DNA of 64,000 nt from Thermothelomyces thermophilus ATCC 42464 (lineage: Eukaryota > Ascomycota > Sordariomycetes > Sordariales > Chaetomiaceae): contig NC_016472.1 in assembly GCF_000226095.1 (NCBI RefSeq), forward strand, positions 8,866,001-8,930,000, written 5' to 3'. A program made the translations under genes and the position numbers. Position 1 is the stretch's first letter. Every line of letters begins with the position of its first letter. The notes below the pieces were generated by a model. That model worked only from the letters and a program-made list of their open reading frames with translations. It was not told the origin of the DNA and did not search any database. Shown here one piece after another: positions 23,661 to 34,032 of the stretch.

Positions 23661-24718
23661 TTAAGTGTTCCTTCTCGGGGTTGCGTATTGCGATCGGGGA
23701 TTCGAGGGTGCAGGTCAGGATCCGGAGAAGCCAAATCGCAGCGGTTTGAATGGATGATGAAGTCGTGCACCCAATCTTGTTGCGATGACAAGGATTTTAG
23801 GATGTCGGGCGAGCCGCCGGGATGGGTTGGTGGCAGAGGGCAGAGGGCGGTTTCGGCAGGCACGTGGCGGCGACCGTTACCTGGCGATGATGTGGTGCGC
23901 ACAAAGCCGTCAGGGGGATGGATGCGGGACGCAGAGAGAGTAGTCCTGAAAGTGCGACCCCGGTTCCGCGATCAAAAATTGGAATGAGTTGTATATGCTG
24001 ATGCTGACGAGAATGATCCAGTTCGTAGGGAGGATCATCTGCTTCAATGGCGTCCGGGTTGAGAAGAGCAAACCTACCTCCCCCCGTCCCCCGGGGGCCC
24101 CCGAGATCCGATCGCCGCCAAGAAACAACCAGGAAGGCTCAGTGGCCGTTGCGCCCGGCCACTTGGAGTGAGTGGATCCGTCGTGCCTCACTAGTTATCC
24201 TCTTCAACGCCACTGTTGCCGCGCCACAGTGGCAGTAGCAGTACTGTACGTACTCCGTACAGAGCTTTGCATACTAAACACTTAGACTCTCACTCAAAGT
24301 CCTTACCACAGCTGCTGCTCCTCGAAGGAGATAATCCCTGGAAAGGGAGCTCAATTTATGTTCCCGAATGCGCCAGCCCCATCTCATAGCCGCTCCTTGA
24401 AGAGGACGTAGTCGTCCGAATACGTACACACACGCGCGCGCACACACACACACAGAGAGAGATACCTACAGACATAACCAGCTCCCAGGTATTCTGTAAG
24501 GAGACTCCACAGTCCCCTGCGTCGACGTTCATGCGGCTCTCCTCGCTTCGTCCGATACCTGATCCCGAGGGGCGCATGCCTCTCCTCTTCTCAACCAACC
24601 CCAGTGGATTCAAGCTCCTATGCTCTGCAGCTGGGCGGTAGGCGTAGTATCAAGATCGGCATAGTGCAACACCAGTTCTCGCTGTCAAACATGTGAGCAA
24701 ATGGAAATTTCAAAAAAT
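23661..24718. other. Intergenic, 1.06 kb
   Basis: Lies between the 3' end of NOT2 and the start of the Cue1-like gene (both minus strand). No gene is seen. It contains one TACTCCGTA (24251) and a CA/CG dinucleotide stretch at about 24426-24454. Confidence 0.6.
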
Positions 24719-27377
24719 TTATATTCCGCCCGGAGCGATTGATTCATCACATACCCTCTCCTTGCGCCAGTTGGCCGTGTCCCAGACGATGTAATACCCG
24801 CGCTCGTGAGCAGGACCCAAGGACTGGGGCACCATGACGTCGTCTTTAGTCAGCCACATCTGCATCTTCTTGTGCCACCGCCAGTTGCGGTTATTGAGCT
24901 CGATCGCGGCCATTTGCTGCTTAATATCCCGCGGGCAGCTGTAGAAGATCCACATCAACGTCTCCTCGTTGAAGCTCGAGATCTTGGCCTCGATCGGCTG
25001 GACGTTCTTCACTTGGTAGCAGTCAGGAAGACGGAACTTGGGCACCGGCGACCGCGGCGGAGCATCTTCGTAGAGCGAGTAGACCTTCGCTGACAACAGG
25101 CTGAAAAAACCAGTTAGCGGCTGCATCTAAGGTTCCCTCCGACGAGGTGAGCTCATACTCTGTCGAGCGCATGTCCACCCCCAGCGACGCCGGGTCGAGC
25201 CCGCACGTCAGCGCATTGTAATCGGGGAAATTATTCATCAACGTCCGGAGCCCCTTCAGGCCCCATTTATCGATGGGTGCCATCCCCTCTAGAGGATCTT
25301 GCACCTGGCTGGCAGAACCCTTCTCCTCCTCTTTGCCCTTTCCTGTCGGAGGGTCATTGCCGATCGCGCCGTGAGGGTTTTTCCCGGCTACCGCGCCTGC
25401 CGAATCCTCGCGATATCCAGTCCCCTTCTGGCGCGACTCATCCTCGGCCGGACTACGTGAGTCCTGTGGTCGCGCTATCGCGGACGGTGAGCGAACGTCC
25501 GCGGCCCTCGACGTCGCAGACAGCGCGTTCAGCAGACCGTTTCCTGCCCGATTCGCGTGCATCGCGGACCCGGAAGCCGAGCCCTGGGAGCCAAACCCCA
25601 AGCTTGACATCAGGTTACCTCCTCGCTCCTGCCCGCCCATCTCTCCGTTTGCGCTCCGGTTCAGCGGCGGAAAATCGTCGGCTACACCAGACTGCCCTTG
25701 AGCTGCTTGGGACCCGGTCCCTTGGTTCCCGTATCTATATGAGCTCTGAGCCGAAGCCAAACGCGAGGCGAACATATCGTCTTGCTGATTCTGCTGCGAC
25801 GAGATTGGAGTCCCCCCTCCCCGATGGACGCCCGCACCAAGATTCCGGGGACCTTGCGCAGACCACATGGACGACTGGTTTGCCGAGTTGAGCTGGTTTG
25901 AATTGGATAACGTTGGAAACTCTCTGCAGAGGCAGTTAACTAGTCAGCTATGCTTTCACCTGAGAAAATTCACGGACGCAGATTGGGGCATGTTCCCGAG
26001 AGAACCGAAGTAGAGGCAGATCCGTAGTACCCCTTCAGAATCGAAGCGTAGGGAAGCCCTTCCGCTAGTCTCTGGGGCTCCTCGGCGAGGCTTGCTTCCT
26101 TCGGTTTGAGAGAAAGCTTAGGTTTGTCGCGCCGAGGCGTGGCCATTTCTAGCATTGGGTGGTTTCTCGATGAGAGCCAGCCCAGACGAACTCGGAAGTG
26201 GTCGCGTCAAGCCCAGAGCGGAACGGCGAGGCAAGCGAGTTGGGAATATTCCGTCTTGTTTTTGCGCGAAGATGGCCCCGAGAGAGCCCGCTTCGAAAAG
26301 AAAAGAAAAAAAAAGCAGCGGAGTAAATGACGCGCCGGGGAAAGAATCCCAACGCTGCAGAATGCGCCAGAAAAAGCGACCGCCGCAGACAAGGTTTGCG
26401 AGAGGGACCCGGAAGATTTGTGCGAAAAGCTCCGGGACTGGGCACAAGCAACACCATCGCAAATGAAAGAAAGAATGTTGACTTACGCTAGGTCAAGTGG
26501 CGTTGCCGGCTGTGACCCCGTCAGGCTCTGCGCGAAGCTAACGTTTCCTCCTAGTGGTCTCGCCGCGCCCGGGGGCACACTTGCGCTCCCCCCCATAGGC
26601 ATGCCACCGCCGAAACCCCATCCTGCCGCGTTCCCGACCGGCCCTAGAGCCCCGTCGTGTTAACCATCGCGCACCTCGAGAGCGTCGGAAGCGGTTTAGC
26701 GCCGCAGCGCTTCCCGCAGCGCTTCCTCACCTATCTTTCCGTTCGGTAACCTGTTCGAGACGGCCCGGCCGGATTGCTGTTGTTGCTGTTGCTGGCCTGC
26801 GAACCCATTGGGCATGCCGCGAAGCGCCTGTGGTACACCCCCTATCATCGCGTGCGCGTCAGCATATTCTCCTCCGGGGTACTCGACAATGGTGACGATA
26901 GCAGCAGTGGGGTGGATGCTCGGTGACGGGAGCGCTGTTCGAGAGGACTCTGCGACATCCGGCTCGCCCAACCGCGCCTTGAACCAGAATCCGACCCATC
27001 TCTGCGGAAAAGGGTTCGGTTGCCCGAGTTATTCGGCCAGTTCTCACGGCTCAAGGGCAGAATAGGCCTTTTAGCATCCTCGGAGTCCCAACCTCCCCTC
27101 TCCCCCCCCCCTCTCCCCCCACCCCCCAAAGCTGCGGCTCTGTAAGAGGTGCTCCTTGAGTGCACCTCTGTACCCAGAACCCCGACTCCCTTCCAGGCCA
27201 AACAGTCATCCCATCCTCAGCGCCCCCGAATGCCCGCTCGATGCGGCAGAGGGTCTCATGCAGGATATGTGAAGGCCGGGAACGGGCCAAGCAGCGGGGC
27301 ACAAGAGGGACCGGGAAGGTCGAGTCGGGAAAAAAAAAAAAGGACGGGCGCAGCACCACCATACCTGGTCGGTTCAT
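24719..27377 (-). CDS. not2: CCR4-NOT complex subunit NOT2
   Basis: Five exons (27377-27365, 26841-26731, 26643-26487, 25923-25159, 25100-24719) sum to 475 codons plus a stop with every phase matching. The first exon is only 13 nt (MNRP plus one base). The N-terminal two thirds is disordered, with a poly-Gln run (GQQQQQQQSG), a conserved EFPTLSNSNQ patch and DDFPPLNR. The C-terminal part is the NOT box: WGLKGLRTLMNNFPDYNALT, LGVDMRST, then FRLPDCYQVKNVQ, IFYSCPRDIKQQMAAIEL, NWRWHKKMQMWL and RGYYIVWDTANW. NOT2 forms a heterodimer with NOT3/5 on the NOT1 C-terminus and serves mRNA deadenylation and transcription. Intron 1 (523 nt) and intron 3 (563 nt) are unusually long. Identity is confident. 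Confidence 0.93.
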
Positions 27378-27957
27378 GATTGACGCTAGCTCGGCGGTCT
27401 TCTCGTTCGTTCGGCAGTTTCGGTCGTCGTTTCTCGTATGGCCTCGTGTGTCTCGTTCGGGGACTGTGGGATCGAAGATGGTGGGACCTGTTCGAGATGG
27501 AGTTCAGCGTCGTGTGGGCCACAAACACTGCTCGATTCCAAGGCTGGCTGGCACCTGCCGCTAACATCATTACACTAGCGGCGAGGTGTGGGGTCCGTGC
27601 GCCAACGTAGCACTGAACCGGAACGGAGGTTATCCGTACTGTACCTGAGCGACCTTTTCGTGAGTTTCGTTCTCCATGTTTAGCATTTCTCGCCGCGTCT
27701 GCTTTGTTCGGGTGAGGTTTGCTTCGCCGCTTTGGTCAGAGCGGATGATGTGTCAAATACTTATCACGAGGGTTTATCATCCTGCAGGATGTATGTCCGT
27801 ACAATCGAGATAATCCGGGGCCGATAAATCGTCGGATGTCTAGATATCTATCTACGGCCGCATGCATATATACTAGTATATATATATATATGCGTGTGTG
27901 TGTGTATGTACATAATGCCCCCGGGTCGCCTGCCACACACCCCCGTCTCCTCAGAAA
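27378..27957. other. NOT2 promoter side, 580 bases
   Basis: No gene is seen. It contains a TA-rich microsatellite (TATATA) at about 27868-27892, followed by GT-rich sequence at 27893-27906. Confidence 0.6.
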
Positions 27958-29402
27958 CTATGTTGGCCTTGCCTTTCCGATTGACTGCTCTATGCTTTTC
28001 TGGAAGTCGAACGCGTCCAGATGGCGCCCAATTAGAATCATCTTGCCTGCCCTTGAAGGGGGCGAATCAGGCGGTTGTGAAGGGCTGTCAAAAATGTCGA
28101 AGATCTCGCGCACTCCCTGGATGATCTTTTCCTTTCCGCTATCGGTAAAGAAGCGGCCCTTCAGTCGATGGATATCGTACGCGGGGCCGCCTGTCGGCTC
28201 GTGGCCGGGGAGGACGTTTTCCCACAGCACTGAGCGCAACCACGCATCGAGCGCCGATTGTTGTTCCTCGGTCAGCTCTGGGAGCAGGATCGAAATGGTC
28301 GAGATGGTCTACACAGATCAGCTCACCGGATGATCAAGTCGGACTCCGATTGAGCACCCACCTTGTCGATGTGACTGTGGCCGAGTCCTGGACGGTCGAG
28401 ACCATCAACAGTGTCGTAGGCGTGCAAGTCGAGCAGGAACCCTTCGAGCTTCGGCACGACACTCTGGGTCGTGGTGAAGACCTTGGCCAGCCCGTTGATG
28501 GACTCGATCCTATCCTTCACGGCCTGCAGCTCCTGCTCGCTCACCAGGTCGGACTTGTTAATGATTATGACATCGGCGTGGGAGATCTGTACATGGGCGG
28601 TTGTCATGACCGGCCCATGCGCATCTTCGCCATCCTCGTGGCCCTCGACTTTCCCTGCGGGGTCGTCCAGGCTACGGAGGATGTTCTTGGCGTCGACGAG
28701 GGTTACGATGCCATCCAGGTAGATGGTGCTGCCGAGCCCGTCGTCCATCCAGAACATGGGGGCAATGTTCCCAGGGTCTGCAAGACCTGTGGTCTCGAGG
28801 AGGATGTAGTCAAACTTGCCCTTCTTTTCCATCAGCGACTCGATGGCGTTCGCTCCGGTATCCCTGACAAGCCGCGTCAACGCTCGTCGTCCAGCCATCG
28901 TAATAACACCGGGACTCACTTGACCGAGCAACATATACAGCCGTTGCCCACGTCCATCCACTCTTCGACCGACTCGCCGTCCTTGTTGATGGTCAAGGAC
29001 TTTTCAATATCCAGCGCTTTTAGTCCCGTCACGTCAGCCGGCAGCAACCCGACCTGGCATGGGCATTGACGTACAGTCCCCAAACTCTAGAAAACCTGCG
29101 GTCAGCCATCTGATACTTTCTGCTGGCACAAACAGAGGCTGACCTCACCATTCATAATGACCGCGATTTTTTTGCCATGCTCGGCGGTCAGGATGTAGTT
29201 TAATAGCGTCGTCTTTCCCGCACCGAGGTATCCTAGTTCCAATTAAACACTGGATCCCACATGCAGCAATGGGGAAACAAGAAAAGGACTTGAGATACAC
29301 ACCAGTAATTAGCGTGATGGGTACTTTTACTGGCTTTTCCTCGGGCTCCAGATCTGTGCCGGTAGAGACCAGCTCCGGTGGTGCGTCGTCATCCAAGTCC
29401 AT
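27958..29402 (-). CDS. ZNG1: CobW-family GTPase metallochaperone, ZNG1-type
   Basis: Six exons (29402-29303, 29232-29149, 29086-29075, 29016-28920, 28863-28362, 28308-27958) total 382 codons including the stop, all in phase. Exon 3 is a 12-nt microexon supplying EFGD. Motifs: Walker [10 protein letters not shown] (residues 34-42), the metal-binding CxCC in [10 protein letters not shown] (C92, C94, C95), switch [10 protein letters not shown], and the base-specificity motif NKSDL. The C-terminal CobW domain includes [16 protein letters not shown] and [14 protein letters not shown]1 hands zinc to methionine aminopeptidase 1 in a GTP-dependent way in yeast and vertebrates. The N-terminus has DAPPELVS, resembling the CPELVP motif of human ZNG1 that docks on METAP1 but without its cysteine. 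The gene is divergent from MOB3. Family confident; client inferred. Confidence 0.92.
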
Positions 29403-30108
29403 TTTTTTCCGTTGAAAAGAAAAATGTTTCGTTCTCTAGATGTCAACTCCTCGTACTCCAACAGAAGATAGAGAATGAGAGTATTGGGTTATGGCTTGCC
29501 CAGGCCCTGTCCTCGAAGTTTTTTTTTTAACTTGTCACAAATGTTGGCAGTTACATGTAAGTACGGAGTAGTAGTGAAGCCAAATCGCGGGGTACCAGAT
29601 TATCAGGTCCCCGCCGAGTTTGCGGAATGCTTGTAACCACTCCGTACTGTACTGTACAGTACCACTATGGATAGTTACTGCGTAACATAACGAAACGGGA
29701 TTACCATGCGCCTAAACTCGACAAGGGTGCGCCCACCAACCAGGGGTAGTGTTGCTGGCAAGCTGCAGCTAGCTCCAGCACAACCTCCTATTCAACAAGC
29801 GCCCTAAAACTGAACACTTACGAACAGATTGTACTGTACAACACCAACCACTTCTTTTTCCGGCGCATCCCGACTGCGCAATCTTGGAGATCCCGGCGCT
29901 CGGAGAAGATAGTTCACCGCAGATTTTGGGAGGAGCTATTGCATGCGCACGTCGGGCGACTGATCCGCAACGATCGACTGTCCCTGGTCGACCACGGGAA
30001 TCACAGTCAGCCTCAGGAGCGCAACAGGCACAGCGGGTATCGACACTTCAAAGCCTGCAAGTTGTCATTGCGGCCTTCCGCTGGACGCCCGTCGGACCTC
30101 AAAACGCC
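29403..30108. other. Divergent promoter region, ZNG1 and MOB3
   Basis: 706 bases between two divergent genes. No gene is seen. It holds TACGGAGTA at 29562, a related CACTCCGTA near 29639, and a short T run at about 29519-29528. Confidence 0.6.
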
Positions 30109-31778
30109 ATGTCGCTGCCACCGAGCTCGCCCCGGCTGCCTAGCCCCCCACCACCGGCCGAGATTCAAATCGGACCCAAATCGCCGCTTATGGGCGCCAA
30201 CGCAGCACGCCAGACGACGCAGATGGAACAGACGGCCATCGACGTCAACGCAAAACGGCGCAGTCATCGAGGCACAAAGGCGGCCGATATGGCCGCGGGG
30301 CCGCCCCTGGTACCGTTGCACGAGGTAGGAATTTTATAACCCTTCCCGGATCGGTGGTGGGCGGCCGGAGTTGACCAGGCGCGCAATCTCCTTACAGCTC
30401 GACTCGGCCTTTCAGCTTCAGGAACACCTGGCAGCCCTGCACTACCACCACACCGCGAGCCACACGACGCCAATCAACCGCGACACAGCAGAACTTCTCG
30501 CCACTCCGCCGGCCGGCGTCGACAAGACGCTGTGGCTGTACGAGCTCTGCCGCTTTCTCATCGCCCAGTGCAACAGCTTGATCGTCGGCTTCCTCTTCGA
30601 CACGCCCCCGTGCAGCGCCGCCACCTGCCCCGAGATGCGAGCCGGCGAATGGCAGTTTCTGTGTGCCGTGCACGACGCCCCCAAGAGCTGCTGCGCCATC
30701 GACTACTGCTGCCACACGCTCGACTGGGCCACCAACGTCGTGACGAACCCCAAGATCTTCCCCAGTCGCTTCGTCGTGGACGCGCACGACAGCAACACGG
30801 CCGTCAAGAACCTGATCAACATCTTCCGCCGCCTGCACCGCATCTTCGCCCACGCCTGGTTTCAGCATCGCGGCGTGTTTTGGTCCGTCGAGAGCCAGAG
30901 CGGTCTTTACGTCTTCTTCAAGACCGTGTGCGACATCTACGATCTCTTGCCCGCCGAGAACTACAAGTTACCACCGGAAGCCGAGGGCCTGGACGACGGC
31001 AACCTGGGCGTTGGTGAACCCGGAGACAGGAGCGACAGGAAGCAGCAACAGCACCACCACCAACCGATGGGGAACATCTCCATCGCGAAGCCGCCCGCTC
31101 GTCGGGGTATTGAAGACGGCGACTACTCCGGCGTGAACAGGACCAACACGAGGAGACACATTAAGAGTAGTCCCTCGACAGGGAGCGCAGTCACCACCGT
31201 CCCCGAGGCAGACGAGGATGACAGCTCCGACCTGTCCCACAGGCTACGGGGGATGCGGATATCTGGGCCTTCTGGCCCCCAGGCAGTGCCCGAGGAGGAC
31301 AGGGAATCCGCCAACATTCCGGTAGTAGTGGAGCACAGGCCGCACCTGGCAACCTCCGAGCAGCCGAACCGGCCATCCAGTGTAGTCCCCCCGCCGGGGA
31401 CGGCAGCGGGGCCCGATAGCGAGCCGGAGCCGAAGCCTGCGCCAGGATCCGAGGTCACGAAGCAGGCAGCGGCCGAGCCGGAAGCCCCGGTCCAAACCCA
31501 GAGCGCAGCGGAACCGGAGACTCGTCCCGGACCCGAACCCCAAAAAACTGAGCAGGAATCGGGGCAACAAGACTCCAAGCCTGCGTCAAAGACAAAGGAG
31601 TCGCAGCCCCTCGCTCCAGTCCCTGACGAGCAGCAGCAGCAGGAGCAGGAACTCGAAGCCCAACCAGGTGTGACGGCCACCGCTGAGGGGGACGCCGAGG
31701 CAATGGAGACTGAACAACAAGAGGTTGAAGACCAAGAGGCAGCACCAGTACTAGCAGCAGGAGCATCCACCGACGGAA

Positions 31779-31818
<40 letters not shown>

Positions 31819-32182
31819 AGCGATCCCCGCGTCATCTTCCGCCGTGGCACCTTCCGACACGGAGGCGGCCGCAGAAGAGACGCCGGAGGAGAAACCAGGG
31901 GAGACACCGGCGCCAGAAGCGGGGCAGGAAGCGGCGGCCGGAGGGGAGGAGCCGCAGGCTGCTGCTGCTGCCGCCGCCGCCGCCGCCGCCGCTCCCCCCG
32001 TCCAGGAGGAGAAGAAGGATTCATCAGAAGAAGAGTCGGCGGGGTCTAGCGGGTCTGAGTCGAAAGCTGGAAGGGTAGAGGAAGAAGACAAGGACGGCCG
32101 AGGAGGAGGAGGGGCGAGCGAGGCGGGGGCAGGGGATGAGAAAGGGGAAACCGCCGCCGAGGAGAAAACCGCAGATGCCTGA
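30109..32182 (+). CDS. mob3: MOB3/phocein (MOB4-type) STRIPAK subunit with long acidic tail
   Basis: Two exons (30109-30324 and 30398-32182) give 666 residues. The MOB domain (about residues 55-290) reads HRGTKAADMAAG, DKTLWLYELCRFLIAQCNSL, EWQFLCAVHDAPKSCCAIDY, CCHTLDWATN, FRRLHRIFAHAWFQHR and ENYKLP. The zinc site of MOB folds is indicated by two Cys in SAATCPEMRAGEW and CCxxDY plus the two His of RIFAHAWFQH. The CxxDY...HTLD form is closest to MOB4/phocein, the STRIPAK subunit known in Sordaria and Neurospora as MOB3 (fruiting body formation, hyphal fusion). Human MOB4 stops near 225 residues; here about 370 residues of Pro/Glu/Gln-rich, disordered sequence follow, with poly-Gly and poly-Ala runs. 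Family assignment is strong. Confidence 0.88.
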
Positions 32183-34032
32183 AGAAGTATTTTTTTTCCG
32201 GGGGGGGGGGGGATGGAGCTGTTCGGTTTCATGATGGGTGTTCCTGTTGCTGATCAATAATACTCCCCCCCCCCCCCCCCCCCAACGTGCTCGCGCTGTG
32301 TTACCATTCCCGTTCTGTAGCTTGTGTATGATTGTGATTATATCGGGATTATAATTTGGTTTGTCGAGTGGTACCCTCTTCGCGCCTCTCCTCTCCTCTC
32401 TTTCCTCTACGAAGTAGCAACGAGACAAAACCGACAATAAAAAGGACGAGGGCGTGTCCCCCGTAACTACTGAGTTGCGTGTGTCTTGAGAGCGGATGTA
32501 GAAGAAAGCCGAAAGACATTGGTGAGAACATGGTGTGCTTTTTGGGTGTCTGCGACGGTTGCTCACTCATGGAAAATGCAACGCACAGTTGGGGGTGATG
32601 CTCTCTCGTACCCCGATCATGTCCATTTTCCTTGTCCTATCACCTCTCTTCGACCATGCTATATCCAATACAAACCGCGGCTCTTCATCTCATCCCAGGT
32701 ATACATTATGTACATGTATTAGTTTGTGTGTGTGTATGTGCCTCTCTTCTTCCTGTTGTGGCGCCTAAGGGCGTTAAACTCCATGTCTTTGATGGTGGTT
32801 TGGTGTCTTGTGTGTTTGTGTGTGTGTGCGCGTGCGTGCGCAACCCAACTTTGAACTTTGAACGAAAATAGATACCATGATTAAGCAATGATTAAGTGTA
32901 CGTGTAGGTCCTCTGAATATGCTTCCCCAAAATTAAAAAAAAAAAAATTTAAAAAAATGGCGGGTACTGTGTACATATGTGAAAGGTCTGCTTTGCCTCC
33001 CTAAGGGAGAGAGGATAGGTGGGGGAATAAAAATGCGAGTAAATACACAATTCGAAGGAAGACGATTTCCGAAATTAAGGATTAGGTGCCAGGGGAGAAA
33101 AGGGGACAGTGGCGAGCTTGAAGCGCGGAAGACGGCGAGGTCGATTTGGAGGTCGTGGAAGTTGAAGTCCGTCGTGGGCAGCCTCGGTCTAGGAGATAGC
33201 CGCATTACGAATGTGAAGAGGGAGAGGAGCAACAAAGACCACCCAGGCTTGGTAAGCGGCTCCAAATTCCGGTCACCCCGGCCATCGAGTGGTGGCGTGG
33301 TTGTTTGTATAGTGTAGTGTAGTGTGGTGTAGTGTACACGTGTAAGTGAATCCGTAGTGCGTGTGCAAGGAGACTTGGTGCTGGGCCAGTCGAGAATGGC
33401 GGCGGCGCATCACGAGCCAAGATTCCTCGCGGAATCGGGGCCGCGTGGGGACCCGGTTTATCCGATGAAGGGGTGTTGAGGTTCTCGGCCGGGCGAGGTG
33501 CAGGAGCCAACGACCAGGGGGAGGTGATGTGGGGTGAGCAGGAGATTCCCCCCCCCCCCCCCCCCGGGGGGCCCGAAGGTGTGTTTCAGATCATCTAAAA
33601 CGGATCGAGGGTGATCCAAGCGTCCGCCCCTGCATTAGCATCGAGGTTCTAGCGTCGCAGGACCGCATTATCGGGTCTCAGGAAATTGTCCAGGGGACTG
33701 GGCTCGCGCCAGGAGGAGCAGCATCATGAGCCGCCTGGAACTCGCAATGTCAACTCATGCCGTTACCGCTAATCCGGTCGACGTTCCACGAGGCCGGAGT
33801 TCCGCCCTTGTGCCTTCCCATCGGTCGTCGTCGTTCCGTTTCGTAATACGCCCCGGATGACACGAAGCGATCGAATAGGGTGTTCGAATCGGAAGGGCCC
33901 GGAGCCCTTCAGAAATCCGGAATATGTTGCCCTCTCTTCCCCTCGTCGTCGTCATCGTCGTTCGCATTAGCCGACCGACCCCGAACCGGAAACTGTGCCC
34001 TGGCCCTCGTTGGGTATAATGTCCCCCCTTGT
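32183..34032. other. Convergent 3' region, MOB3 and Zn2Cys6 factor
   Basis: No gene is seen in 1.85 kb. Contents: a G13 run (32200-32212) and a C19 run (32265-32283) in the MOB3 3' UTR, GT-rich stretches near 32725-32740 and 32808-32840, A/T runs near 32935-32957 and a C run at about 33549-33565. Confidence 0.6.
32265..32283 (+). repeat. 19-base poly-C run in MOB3 3' UTR
   Basis: Uninterrupted C tract 83 bases after the MOB3 stop codon, preceded by a G13 tract at 32200-32212. The two could pair in the transcript. Confidence 0.9.

Noticed and set aside
31123-32232. A 369-codon minus-strand open frame
   Set aside because: Mirror of the low-complexity MOB3 tail; consists of Ser/Pro/Ala runs.
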